Source: Glossina fuscipes (taxonomy: Eukaryota > Arthropoda > Insecta > Diptera > Glossinidae). Taken from it: a stretch of DNA of 64,000 nucleotides. Under the pieces are notes generated by a model that saw nothing but the letters and a program-made list of their open reading frames with translations, did no database searches and was not told the origin of the DNA. Numbering within the stretch: the first letter of the stretch is position 1; each line of letters starts with the position of its first letter. The DNA lies in the NCBI RefSeq assembly GCF_014805625.2, contig NW_023998416.1, forward strand, positions 34,195,490 through 34,259,489, read 5' to 3'. Made by a program: the position numbers and the translations under genes. Of the stretch, positions 12,484 to 25,181 are shown one piece after another.

Positions 12484-13112
12484 ATATTCGGCGGAAGCCG
12501 AATCTCGCATACCCACCACTATGCTTTTCGCATTCTACTCTCCAAATTCTTTTATTCGATACCCATATCGGTGGCATTATTAAGAAAAAGTTAACCGCGG
12601 TGTCCGTCATAGTCCTTTTAAAATAACCCCATTTTTAGGCAGATAATATATCTTCATTTGAGGAGTGTACAAAATACTTTTAAACATTCGGTATTGTTTG
12701 CCTTATCACAAATACGCATAAAGCTTTGAAAAAATGGAAAAAACAAAATTTAATCATTTGTAATTTTGGGTGGGCACGGCAGATGTTTTCCATTTTTGCA
12801 AGTAGGAGTACATCGTAAATTCAATGTGGAAAATTTGAGCCTTCTAACATCTGACTAACAAGCAAAAATCCAAACATTTTTGTCAAACAAAAAAGCTGCT
12901 CTGATCAATTTGGCCTATTTTCAATGCCAACCTAAGTGCAGAAACTGCCAATGTTTCTGCCAAACTTGAAATCGGTATCTCCATTTTTGCGACAATGAGA
13001 GAGTGCCAACAACACACGCCACACAGATATAAGTAAATCAACTCAGAATTTCACGCTAATCAAGAATATGTATATACTTTATAGCATCTCAGAAGCCTCC
13101 TTTTGAGTATAC
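12484..13112 (-). repeat. Dispersed non-coding repeat, copy C
   Basis: Aligned by eye with copy B over most of its length and in the same orientation. It has the terminal phrase ccgaatctcgcatacccacc and ends near a ctaatcaagaatatg / tactttatagcatct segment, which is the reverse complement of the gatcagcatcaa part of copy A. Small indels and ~15-20% visible differences suggest an old insertion. Confidence 0.7.
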
Positions 13113-13608
13113 CCTCATCTTACAGTGGTGAGTACAATTATAGTCTTAATGCTCAAAACAATTGAATAGGTCTGGACTTTCTAATTTACTATTTTTCGCT
13201 GTGCACACAACTTCGAATTGAAAAATTGGAATAATTTTCTGTTAGAAAAATCGTATCTAATTTCGATTGTCTGCTTCTTCTCAACGTATTGAATTGTGTA
13301 AATAAGGCCCAAGTTCGATTGTATTGAAGCTCTTCTACATATCTGTTATTTCATAAACCAAACATTTCCTGAAAGAAGTCGTATCAAAAACTCCTTCAAT
13401 CGATTTCGAAAAAGCATTAAATGGAACCAGCCTACCAGTTATTTTAAATCCTCTGAAATCATTGAATCTTAAATCGATTACACCGTTTGCTTCACGAAAG
13501 CGGCTTAGAATTAAAGTTATCATCATTAATTACGTGGGCAAGATGGTCCACGACCTAGAAGATGTATTGTACTCGCCCGTGACTCCTAGTCATCCAGTTT
13601 TAGGATTT

Positions 13609-13875
13609 TTATGAACTCCCCACCTTCTTTGGTTCGGAGCACCATATCGTGTCCTGCGTAGTAAAATGCTGACCAAACACTTGGTGTTTGATTCTGCAGA
13701 TGGACTCACATTCACATAAAACATGATGAGATATATCACACGTCCCTTTGCAGAAACTGTATGAATCGGGATCAAACATGCACATGTTTTCCAGACGGTA
13801 CCTGAGGAAATTATGATCTATGTAGAAGCCGGTGACTAAACATAGGTAGCTTCCTCTTAGTTCCAGTAGTTTGTG
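13609..13875 (-). mobile_element. Non-LTR retrotransposon fragment, ORF2 C-terminal zinc-finger region
   Basis: On the minus strand this reads as one uninterrupted frame of about 88 codons ending in a stop at 13609-13611. It contains LVTGFYIDHNFLRYRL, then SFCKGTCDISHHVLCECES, then a conserved GQHF segment and EPKKVGSS at the end. The CxxxC...HHVLCEC pattern and the preceding L.TG...h..l module are the hallmark of the ORF2 C-terminus in R1/LOA/Jockey-type elements (typically TGH, CxxC, eHvLceCp). Upstream reverse transcriptase motifs are not recognisable, so this is a remnant. Confidence 0.68.
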
Positions 13876-13879
13876 TCCT

Positions 13880-16157
13880 TTCCCCGAAAATTTTATGAAT
13901 CTTTTTGACTTTTCTCTGCCGTTTTATTCTGTGCCAATTGTGATACCAGCCTGTTAAAATGCCTTCTTGGTAGGCCAGAATGGTTCAGAACCTACCAGAA
14001 TTAGACTTAATGAGTAGAACTACTTAAGAATATCGCCAGTCCGTCACAATTTTTCATTTCAATGAAATGAACAAGATTCTTTGCCTGGTCGTCGATAACG
14101 TCTGGCATACTGAACAAAAAAGACAAATAATTCCAAGCCATCATTATCTCGAAAAATTACTGCGAAACACATTTCAATCCGGACTAGTTTTCACTATTCC
14201 TATAACTCTTCCATCGTGGCCGCACGTGTAGGGGACTTTCTCTGAGTGGCTGATCATAGAGAGAGGGAACAATTATCGTTTTAAACCAAACACGCAGACG
14301 ATTCACGCGTAGAGGTACCATTCAGAAAGAAGTGATGAAAGAGAAAAAGGTGGCGAGGCGATGGCACCAGCCTAGTGGGAGTGTCCCCGATCGGTAAGTG
14401 TTTTCAGCTCTTTCCGGCTGAGCACTCACTACAGCTACGATCGGGCTGAACACTGCCGCATTCTCGCGAGCACTGGCTGAGTTGCTATGATTCTGACCTA
14501 CTTGACTACTCGTGCCCTGTGGATGTTAAAAACCGCTTTCAATTCGAAGATTTGCATTTGGAGCGACTCATTCGAAGATCTTGAAAGTACCTGCGGAACA
14601 TAATTTCGATAAATTCATTAATTTTAATAAACAGTTCTTTTTTAAAAAAAAAAAAGGACGCAAAAATCTTAACTTCACCTGATCGTCTTACTATCCTATA
14701 TAAATGTGTAATATAATGATTATAATTTCGATTTTTGAAACAAGGATTTCCGTTGGGAAACAATACCGTATTTATAATAAACGCGTAGAGTCGTGCAAAT
14801 AAGTAAGCTTCATTGTTATTATTTGACTTTATAACTGTGCATGACATTTATCCGTTAGTAAATGCAGGCTGCTTGCTGTTGCTCTCCGAGAATGAATAGG
14901 AAAAGTAAAAGAAAAAGTGTAAAGAGAAAGAGAAGAAAAAATATTATTTGGTTTTCGTTGTACTTCGTAAATATATTTTATTCAGTCTTCGGTGGTCAAC
15001 AAGTTGAGAATCTGGTCGAGATTGTTCGAATAAATAGAAATATATCGGTAAAATTCTCAATTGGAAATCTTTTTGTCTGCACAATAAACGCATATATGGA
15101 TATATAAGTGAAGATATTTTTAAAAGGCAAAACACAATTGTGTCGTCGCCGACTTTTGCATTTAAAAATAGCATAAATGCTTTTTATTAAATAATGGAAA
15201 AAAAAAGACATGCGTTCTAAAATAATTATTAACTGTAATGAGACCATGTACAGAAGTGCAATTTATTTTCATTTTTAACGCTGAAGAAATTTCATATATT
15301 CTATTAAATATCGTATATAATGCGACACGGACGACACGGCATCGATGTGAGCTACTATATGACAAAGAAAATCTTTTAGATACGTATAAGAAAACAAAAA
15401 AAAATAAATAAATAAATATATAAAAAAATTCAATAAAATGAAAATGAAAAGCAATATAACAACAACAACACTAATAATAAAATATTTTGGGGTGAAAATC
15501 TTTTATATTAAAGTATGCAGATATTCTTGGCATGTGAACATAGGAATATTCAGTGAAAAATAGCGAATGCTCTTACATACACACATACATAACGAACTAA
15601 GCTCATTAATAATACGTATCTGCGTGTGTGCGTGTATGTTTCTATATACATATGCAATAAATGTGAAAAGAAAAAATGAAAATAAATCAACATCACATTA
15701 AATCATATAGAAGCATATAGAAGATTTTCACCGAAATCTTTTTTTTTTTTCTTGTTTGCTTCAACACAAACTAAAATCATTGAAATAATGCTAATATTTT
15801 TGTATATAAATAAATTTTTTTTTTTTTAAATTTTAGCAATTATCTGTTGAAAAATTAATAATAACGCTGATACATTAAAAATGACCTAAATGCGGTTTTC
15901 TTTGCATTGTTTTTCCTTTTATCTCTAAAATCATCGATAGTAAGAAACAGAAAAGTATAGAGATATTATTTAATCGACAAGAACACTATATATAGCATTT
16001 TATAACAACCCTTAGACATCTCTCTGAGAAGTCTGTTTTTGCATTGCTTTGTCAAATATATATTCCTTTTTTTTTTTTTTTTTTGAAAAACAAATAAACA
16101 AACTATTCCAAGTATCAAATATATTGTCGTATCTATCTCTCTATCATTACACCACAT
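13880..16157. other. Region upstream of the PPM1L-like gene
   Basis: No coding gene recognised. The part at about 14210-14540 is visibly richer in G and C than its surroundings and contains a strong donor-like ggtaagtg at about 14393-14400, so it could hold a promoter or non-coding first exon of the gene starting at 16158; this is inference. The rest is AT-rich, with TAAA and AAC repeats near 15400-15480 and a T run at about 16068-16084. Confidence 0.35.
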
Positions 16158-19100
16158 ATGGATGACGAGCTTGAGGATAAAGTTTTCTATCAAACGTACG
16201 TTTCCCATATGAAGATACTTTCGAAATTTGCAGTGGGCGTATCGTCCATTAATTCACCGCTGGCCTATATTTGGAAATTATGTCGTCTCTATGTTTTACG
16301 ACCCGAAGTTTTATTTTGCGGTGTTATACTGTTCTGTTTATTCCTCTACTTACAAGCTGTCGATACCTGGTCACGCGGCATATTGGGTCGCATTCAAGCC
16401 ACCTTAAGTGGCCGACATAAAAACAATCGCATGAAACTATTGGAATCATCCGGGCAAGGTGATCATCAATGTTGGGAAGAGTTAAGGCCGCAAAGCTCAG
16501 CATTTGCGATATTAGGCCGAAGGCCACGCATGGAAGATCGGTAAGTACGATATTACAAAATTTTATATAGTTTAATCGAAGGCGGAAGTATCGTATTCAA
16601 TTTCCAATGAATATATGTACTATCGTGATTAGCATAAAATTCATTTGACTAGCCCTGTCTGTCTGCTTATTTGTGTGTGGTCTGGTCTTGGAATAGTCTC
16701 TCTTCCAAACATCGTCGTTGAAAATTGATAAACAAGCCTAAATACAGGGTTGTTATTATCGCACATCATCATGAATTACTTGTCACAATATTTATTTTTC
16801 ATGATAGGATACTCTGTCTGTCCCTGCCAACTTTTTCTGATGATGTTCTAACTCGATCTAAAACGATGATTTTAGCCGCGTGGGCTTCTGTCTGCTTGTT
16901 GTTGGAGTGTTCGCAGATGAAAAATTTCGAGTAGAATATTTGAAATCTCCGTTCACCCCATATTTTTCATTGACCGCTACACATTAAACTTAAAATCTTG
17001 TATAATCTGCCCTATATCATGCCTGCTTTGACTTAAAAGACCTTTGACTTGCAAGACACGATCTATGTAGTTCACGAGACCAGCAGAAATAATCTCGATC
17101 AAGCAACCAACACAGCAATGTACTTTCCACGTTGTACGACATTGGTGTCAGACGGTGGATATCGGGCATCCTCACTAACTTTATTTGTTATTTTTACCAG
17201 TCCATACGACACATACGAAACATGGATCCATGAGGCCCTAAGGCGAGTATAAGTTTTATTTTCATAACATGCTAGGAATTATTAGTAAATTCCTCTGCCT
17301 GAAACCAGCCTGCTGGGATTAAATTGAAGTAAACTTATATTCAATTAAAAGTCTGCCTTAAAAGTTACATCTATATATAGATAACTAAAGTCGAGCATCA
17401 AAGGGATTGTTATATTGAAACACTGGGCAGTTTATATAACTTATCATTTCAATTAGTTGGGAAGGACTTTTAGTTGAGAGATCACAACAATTTTTAGGTA
17501 TCTTTGCAGATAGCGTAGTTGATTCCATTTTAAAATGTATATCCTGTTCGTCTAACATTACAACTTCCTTCTACATGAAGAACGAACAATATTAGTTCTA
17601 AGTTGAGCAAATCAGATTATCAAGAATGATCGAGAAAAAGAGCAGATAAATACGAAAACCTTTCGATTTTAGTTATACGCCTCCTCGAAAAGGACATACT
17701 GTTATACTATAATTCTTTAATGACTTAAGAGAGAGTAACGGTAGCATTGATTGTAACGGACTTTCTCTGCCCCATGCTTTTAAGTTGAAATGGAAAAGAA
17801 ACCCGTAAGTGAATTTTCTATGAACATATGTCTAGAAATTATCGTAAGAACAGTTTTTTCTTTTTTTTCTTAATGCTTGTGTGGCACATCGTTGCTGAAA
17901 GGAAAATCAAATTAACTTTAATATGGAAATAACGTTAAAGAAAGACTTTTTTTTCTTTTTTTGCTTTGGTCTACAACTTGCATAAGTTTCATCAATACGT
18001 GCGCCAATGGTTTTGTATGCAGTATGCAATATGCAATATGCAATATGCAATATCTGCAGACAATGAGACTCGTGTCTAAAATTAGTTGTTAGAACCATGT
18101 GTGCTTTCGAAAAGGTCTCTTTACGTATGCACTTATTTATATATGAATGTATATATGTAAACTGAATATTTTCAATTATTTGCAATTATTGCATTCGGCA
18201 TTTTATAGAATTACATGAACAAGCAATAGCATCACGTGCCAAAACAATTTTTCTATTGTTTTCGTAACAAATTTAATTTTCCTCTTTCGATACAGTTCAT
18301 GGGAGAATTGTACATGTGTGAACGTAGCTATAATTAGCGAGACTTACTTGGTTACCATAATCTTACCGACTTAATGTGCGCACCTATATCGCAGATATAA
18401 TCTGATTAATCGCTAAGCGCGCTTTCGTGATTGCAGTCAAGACTTTAATTCCCACATATTTGCGCCGCAAATGCATACACCTATGCATAATCGTTTCAAG
18501 CTTAGGCTTAAGTAAAGGTAAATGAAAGAATACTTTTAATAAGAAAGCAAGCGATTACGAAATTAATTCCTTTTAGGGCATATAAGAAAAAAAAGGAAAG
18601 AAAGAGGGAGAGAGAGAGAGATATTTGTGGCGATCATATGTATAATTGTCCGTACAAAATACAATTTAGGAAAATCTATCTATGCGAAAATGTAGTTCGC
18701 TCTATATTTTGAAACCAACGTTGTAATGCATTTTTCCGCTCGACTACAAACATTGTTTAGTACATTCATTTGCCTTAGTTAAACTAGCAGAACTAATAAC
18801 TCTGTATATATCAATATAAAATTGCCATATCGGCAATAAACACGAGGGGAGTCATTAAGAGTCGTCTTTAAATTTCATAAATCGCAAGATGAAAGGAGAA
18901 GAAACTTTCAATTTTGAAAGAGATCGCCTTTGCGAAAAATGCATGGGACAACTTCCCATCTACGCCTCAATTTGCATGCTGGGCGTGTAGTCTATTGACC
19001 GAAGCATGTACGAATTCTTTAGTGGTTTGATCAAAGCTCTTCTTAAATTATTTACTCACACACTTCGCACCCATCAATCATATGTTAAATCAAATGCATT

Positions 19101-22100
19101 GTTCGGGATTAATTTTTGATATTCGCATGACATGATCACGTATTTATGAACATTGCTCTCAATTTATCGATTTAGCCTGCCTTCAAAAGCGCGTGGGCTT
19201 AACGTTCTCATTCCAATCGCTTAAATGCCTAAATTTTGCAAGAGGTTGCAATTAAAGGCAGACACGATTGGTGAATGAATTAATAAATACCGTCGATTTT
19301 CGATTAGAAATAAAGAACTCGATCCATCCTAGACATGATTTTTATAAAATAACATAAGTTTAACATAAATGTTCTAATAGCTTATGATTATGATTTGCTA
19401 TATCACTTAGGTAGATTTAAAATTGAATGAATAAACGAATAGCAACCACGGAGAAGAAGACGGCAAAATCTCTATTAATTAATTTGACGTTACATTCATT
19501 AGCACATCGTATTAGACTTGATTTGACGATCGCCTTTTTAAACAAATTCTTTCTCGCAATGAAGACTGAACGATTAATCGATAAGCGCACATACACACAC
19601 ATAATATATTTGTTATTTTCTGGAGACGAGCACACACACATTTAGGCAGATAAGTTTGGATTACTATTATTTGCTTTTCTATTAACTAGTAAGACGTAGC
19701 AGTAACGTTTGCTGTGACCGAACGCTTTATACCCACCGCCTTCATATTAAAATAGAATACGTAAATATTTATTGTTGCAGTTCATAAGTAGTGAAAGAAA
19801 CCACAATTTTTTTTGCTTTCAAAAAGAGAGGTGGTCTGGCCACATTTAAATTGCACTGGATGCGAGTGCTTCGGCCCATTTTTCCTGTTTTCAATATCAA
19901 CTTGAATGCACCAACTTTCGATGGTTTTGACGGAATTGAAACCAATATCGCTATGTTTACGGGCGGGTAAACAAGCCTAGATTGATTCAGAATTGGATTA
20001 TGCTCGATAACAGTTTATAGCAGGCACAGGCGGGACGGCGGCCCCACCCAGCTCGTGAAGTGATCGAGTCCGGCCCGCTACGTTCACATAGATAGCTGCA
20101 AATGGATTGTACCTACTTTCACAACCGGTTCTGCTGTGCGGCTATCGTATATGAAATGTGTGCGTTTTTTGTTCCTTACGCTACAAAAGCTTGATTTAAA
20201 TAGAAGTACAGTGCAATGTACAGTGCCGCGAATAGTCGAGACTCTAGAATTTTGGGTGAGAGAGAGCAAGAACACAAATGAAATTTTTTTATATTTACCA
20301 GTTGGAGTATTGCGAACAAGAAGCAAAATACCAATATTTTGCGTTTTTCAAATAACAGGCGTTCTCGTCTTACGTTGTGGCGACGGTAGTCATGTCGTCT
20401 ATGATCCCTTTGACCCATTTCCTATGTCCTTACTAAAATCAATTGTACATTTGATATCGGTCAAGAATATATAATAATGCATATACATAATTTAAGGTCT
20501 CTGTAAAGGTTCGTTTTGAGTATCGCAGAGGTTTTCACAAGGTGAATACACCGCCACACCGATATAAACGTATAAAAACGATTACATTAAACCATAATTT
20601 CCTGTTGCTTAGAGCAAAGTACGTAATTAAATGAATCAAATCACTATATGAGTTATAGGCGATTTTTAAAACATTCCTATTAAAAATTTACATTTAACAA
20701 CACACGTTCTCAACCGTATATTCTTTCTAAGCGAAGAACGAGATATATTAGACTTTCTGCTTAAAAGAATTTGTTGAAGGATGCCCTGCAGCAATTTGCT
20801 CATTGTACTTGCAATATACTAACTAGATTCCTTTCGAATTTGATTTAAAATTTTGCTGCTGTAAGCTTTATTCAGATCAGCTAGCTTTTTAAGCTGAGAT
20901 AGCAAGCACCGCGCAGCTATAAATCTTTGCAAAGGCCTGGGGTGGTCCGGGGTACGGACGGTGAAAGTCGTGCACAATACTATCAAAAGATTAATAGGAA
21001 GTAATACGTATGAAACATTTATATCGATATTTATAACACTCTTCGATGGGAGAGATACAAAATATTTGCAGCTTTCCAGAAACTCTTTTCACCTATGCCG
21101 CAATGTATTGGTAGCAATAATTAATAATAGGATTATATAAATCTGTAAAAATAATTACAAAATTTAATCAAACTTCTGCACCAGTAAGACTATAGAATCG
21201 GTCTTGTCCGATCGTGCACAGGCATTGTCACTAAGCGAGCCTGTAAATCGTTTTTCGAGACTTAATCCAGCGATATGAGTTGCAACATAAGAAGAAAGAA
21301 AGTCGGACACAGCTTCTTTGAAAAATTATGTATAGGCATTAATTGTAGTGAGTTCGGTTTAAAAGCGAGAAATAGAGACCATATTTTTGCCCAAAGAATC
21401 CTCATAAAAAGTAAATCTTCATATGCTCACAACATTTAATTTTTGTTATTCTGTACAGAAATAAAGCAACTTTGCATGGAGTTAATTTTGATTTTTGCCT
21501 TTCTTGAGAACCTTTTGGCCTTTTTTGAGAAATTAGAGCAATTTGTTGTGTTTGATAACAGAAGTCGATAGGGAATTGGGTTGTATGGGATGTAGAGAGA
21601 TTGACGAGTCGGCTTTACCCGACTAGTTCGGAAAAAATACGAATGATGATTTCATAATTTGTTTTTTTTTTAATTCCATTTTTAAAGATTCATAATCGAA
21701 GAGAATATCAACAACAACACAGGCATTTCATTTTTTGCTGTATTTGATGGTCATGGCGGTGAATTTGCAGCCGATTTCGCTAAAGATATACTGGTTAGAA
21801 ATATTTATAATAAAGTGATAGAAACGACGAAATTGTTAAACGGCCAGACAACGGCAGCTGATAAAGAGAAGGACTATGCGGACTATAGCAATGATCCACG
21901 TCAGAAACATCAGAAAGGCAACTATAATAGCGGTAGTAATAAGGAAAATGACCCAACAGCAGCATTAGCAATCAGACGAAGGGATAGTTTACGGAAGACG
22001 AATAGGTAAGAAAAAGATTGCATCTAATTGTCCTTTGCCGTGCATAAACATACCTACACTGTGTCTGCGTGACATTCAAGACTACAAACTAATTTATTAT

Positions 22101-23367
22101 AATTCGATAAGATTTTTCCACAACTTTGATGTTGATAACGAAACGCGCAATAAAACAGCCATTACCGTTATCAACGGGATCTGTCCAGGACCGAAATATA
22201 AATTCCGTAAACCCCACACCACTCTATAGTAAATTTATCGAACCCTTTGCAATACAAAGACATATGCCTCCAAAGCAAAAGATACTTACCGCTCTGACAA
22301 CATGATAGGATCTATTTTTTTTTGTCTACTTGCATCGTTTTTCATTTTGATTATACTATAGGGTATCCCCACATGTGCGCAAGATTTACATTCGAATAGA
22401 AGAGACTCTTCTTTTTTTTTAGCTCTAATTTCTTTTTATTGAATCACAATGCGCTTAGGATGGTGTACGTAACCAGGAAATGACTTATGCGCTACCGTCT
22501 TGTCCAAATCATATGTCATTTACATTAATATCATCTATTTTAGGCAGAAAGAAGACGATTATCAGAGCGTGATATCGAGCACCAGTAAAATTCATTGCAA
22601 GGCCAGCAATGAAAACACGTCCAATGTTCTCCATTTATAATAATCCTAAACTGTCACCTGCCAAACTGTTACACTTTATCGCAGAAACGATGGCAAATTC
22701 AAAATTTTCGTCAAATTCGGGAAACTATAGTTCTACTCGTTTCAATGACCTAAAAAGCGAGTGTAAAATTACTTCCGAATTACGCTGCACATCCATTTCT
22801 GGTATGGGGAAAAGCAAAGTGTGAGAATGAGTTGTAAATGGAAGACATACGGAAAAAGAAAGATGGAAGAAGCCTCTGCGCACATTTGAATGGCGAGCGT
22901 CGCACTTTTACATTACAATTTAGATGAATATGGACGTAGTTCAATTGTCAGACACACGGATGTGCGCAGCCGGACACTTATTGGCTTTGCCTTATTTTAA
23001 CTTACCCAAGTTTCTTATATATTCCAAAATCAGATGAGTTAGTAAGTGATGACGTCACAAATAACTTAATCAAATCTAGATTAACGAAAAATACGCATTT
23101 GCTTATATCCAATTTTTTGTTCATTTTTACTTATCGTGATTTACAAAAACCCAAAGAAACCCATCTTTTTTTTTTTTTAATCGATTTTATTCAATTGTTC
23201 AATTGCAGTTGACGCTGAACAGATTCTTTATTGAGTTATTTGCATTTTAATATTAATTATTTATCAATATTTGCTTGTTGTTGTTGTTACTCGACTATAA
23301 CGTCAATCATACATATTATCAATGAAACGATATTTGTATAAAAAAACAGCAACGTTAATATATGTAC

Positions 23368-23399
<32 letters not shown>

Positions 23400-25027
23400 G
23401 TACGTATATTGCTCAGCTAGTGAGGCATTAAACATGCGATACACGTGAATGTGTGTATGCATATAGAAAGCAAGGGTTGAAATATTTCCCTGAAAAGATG
23501 CGCAATTTAAAAATTTTCCATTTTCCTGCATCAAGTAAATTAATTATAAAAAAAATACAACAACAAGAACAAAGAGCAATTAAGAAAGTACAAAAACAGG
23601 CGGATTTCAAGAAAAAAAAAAAGTTGAAAAATCTGAAAAGTTTTTTTTTTATATTCATGTATGCAAATTAATAATGTAACGTAATATTTTTTTTTTCGTG
23701 CGCTTGTATGTATTTATATCTTTAGCGTTTCTGATGACTGCGCATTGAAAAGGTCTATAAGTAACTCTAAAGATCCACAGGATGCGTTTACTCAGCAACT
23801 GAATTCTTTGTTGCGTGGTGTCGGTGGCGGTGCATCTAGCATTAAAGATAATCTTCTTAAATCCAACAACAATAACTACAATCAAAAAGATGGCTTGAGT
23901 GCAAACGAAGGGCCACCGCGACAATTCGAAGCCAAATGTTATATAGAGAATGGTCGAATCAATTTTGGTAAATTAATAACGGACGAAGTCTTAGCAGCCG
24001 ACTACAAATTGGTGGAAGCCGCTAAGAAAACTGTAAGCTTTGAAAATTTCGATAACCTTTAAAAAAAATAATAAAATTAATAACTTTTTGTTATGTTTTA
24101 TTAGACGAATATAGCCGGCACGACAGCTTTAATAGCTATTATGCAAGACAGCCGGCTAATAGTGGCCAATGTAGGCGATTCGCGAGGAGTTATGTGTAAT
24201 GCGCGTGGTATTGCTATACCGCTCTCATTCGATCATAAGCCACAGCAGGTATAACTCTCGAATCAAGTTACCATCTCCGTGCATCGAATATATAAAAAAT
24301 AAAAAAAAAAAATATCATATCAGTTTTAAACTAATTAAGCAAACATGACAATTGCAATCGTTTAAAATGCTTTCGGTGGCAAATTATTTTAAATGAACTC
24401 GAATTAATTTCATATCATTGAACAGTTTTCTTTTACTTTAAAAATTAGGTAAGAGAGCGTAAACGTATACACGATGCTGGTGGTTTTATAGCTTTTCGTG
24501 GTGTTTGGCGGGTGGCGGGCATATTGGCTACATCTCGAGCGTTGGGTGATTACCCGCTAAAAGACAAAAATCTAGTCATAGCTAATCCAGATATATTAAC
24601 ATTTGATTTAAATGATCACAAGTAAATATGAATTTTGAATTAAGCATTAAAACGTCCGTCTTACACAACATTTACCGTTCTCGTTCGATTAAACAGGCCT
24701 GCTTTTATAATCCTAGCTTCTGATGGTTTGTGGGACACGTTTAGCAACGAGGAAGCCTGTAGTTTCATAAAAGAACACTTACATGAGCCCGACTTTGGTG
24801 CTCGTTCGTTAGCCTTGCAATCGTATAACCGCGGTTCCGTTGATAATATCACTGTATTGGTGATTGTTTTTAAAAATGGCAATTATCAAATTGGATTGAC
24901 TAACAGCTCGTCCAATAAAATTTATAACCAAAGTTCTTCATCGTCTGCAATCGGTTCACCGAAATCGGCAGCCGCTGTTATAGCTTCAACAAATTTGAAT
25001 CGTTCAAACAGCATTCGTTCCAAATAA
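16158..25027 (+). CDS. PP2C-type Ser/Thr phosphatase, PPM1L family, membrane-anchored (spliced)
   Basis: Metal-dependent protein serine/threonine phosphatase. Exons: 16158-16540, 21688-22005, 23726-24032, 24105-24248, 24449-24621, 24697-25027; phases agree and give 551 residues. Residues ~51-68 form one hydrophobic helix, as in vertebrate PPM1L, which sits in the ER membrane with the catalytic domain in the cytosol. PP2C metal-site motifs are in order: RMEDR (Glu126), FDGHGGE (Asp148, Gly149), ASDGLWD (Asp451) and VDNITV (Asp491), with [19 protein letters not shown] and [10 protein letters not shown] between. The core after 337 is very close to PPM1L. Odd: about 100 extra residues, polar and Asn/Ser-rich, sit between the DGHGG motif and NIAGTT, spread over exons 2 and 3. 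The ATG context (cacatATG) is weak but no better in-frame start is visible. By position and sequence probably the orthologue of Drosophila CG7115. Intron 1 is 5.1 kb. Confidence 0.9.
16541..19700 (+). other. First part of intron 1 of the PPM1L-like gene
   Basis: Non-coding, AT-rich. It holds a short tandem heptamer (18023-18050) and a GA run at about 18604-18622. The open frames in this stretch have no family signature. No nested gene seen. Confidence 0.6.
18023..18053. repeat. Tandem heptamer TATGCAA, four perfect copies
   Basis: Four exact copies of TATGCAA at 18023-18050, followed by a partial TAT. A short minisatellite in intron 1 of the PPM1L-like gene. Confidence 0.9.
19715..20010 (-). 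repeat. Dispersed non-coding repeat, copy D (partial)
   Basis: Carries the terminal phrase gctttatacccaccgcc, the same end as copies B and C, then a gtggtctggccaca segment and a tail ending gattcagaattgg. Diverged and shorter than copies A-C. Located in intron 1 of the PPM1L-like gene. Confidence 0.5.
20011..21687 (+). other. Remainder of intron 1 of the PPM1L-like gene
   Basis: A short GC-rich patch at about 20025-20085 is followed by ordinary AT-rich intron up to a T-run and AG acceptor at 21686-21687. No nested gene recognised. Confidence 0.55.
22544..22657 (+). other. Possible cassette or poison exon in intron 2 of the PPM1L-like gene
   Basis: An AG acceptor at 22542-22543 opens a frame that continues exon 2 (ends 22005) as [16 protein letters not shown]. 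The frame stops at a TAA about 105 bases on. A GT at 22619 would give a 75 nt exon that keeps phase with exon 3, but its donor (gtccaat) is weak. The encoded peptide is acidic and serine-rich like the flanking insert. Exons 2 and 3 also join directly in phase, so this segment is optional. Confidence 0.3.
23369..23393. repeat. (TA)n microsatellite
   Basis: About 12 TA units flanked on both sides by tatgtacgtata-type sequence, making the whole stretch nearly palindromic. In intron 2 of the PPM1L-like gene. Confidence 0.9.
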
Positions 25028-25118
25028 AGTGAAACAATGAAAAATCATAGGAATTAATTACTTAGTATTGAAAATATAAATGTATTTTTTTATTAATATT
25101 ACTTATAAAAATGAAAAA

Positions 25119-25124
25119 AATAAA
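25119..25124 (+). terminator. Poly(A) signal AATAAA of the PPM1L-like gene
   Basis: Canonical AATAAA 92 bases after the stop at 25025-25027. Several later AAATAAA-like signals exist up to about 25590, so longer 3' ends are possible. Confidence 0.5.
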
Positions 25125-25155
25125 TAGTCAATCCAAAGCATTGAATCTCTCTCTA

Positions 25156-25181
25156 CATATATATATATATATATATATATA
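25156..25181. repeat. (AT)n microsatellite
   Basis: A run of about 12-13 AT units in the 3' flank of the PPM1L-like gene. Confidence 0.9.
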
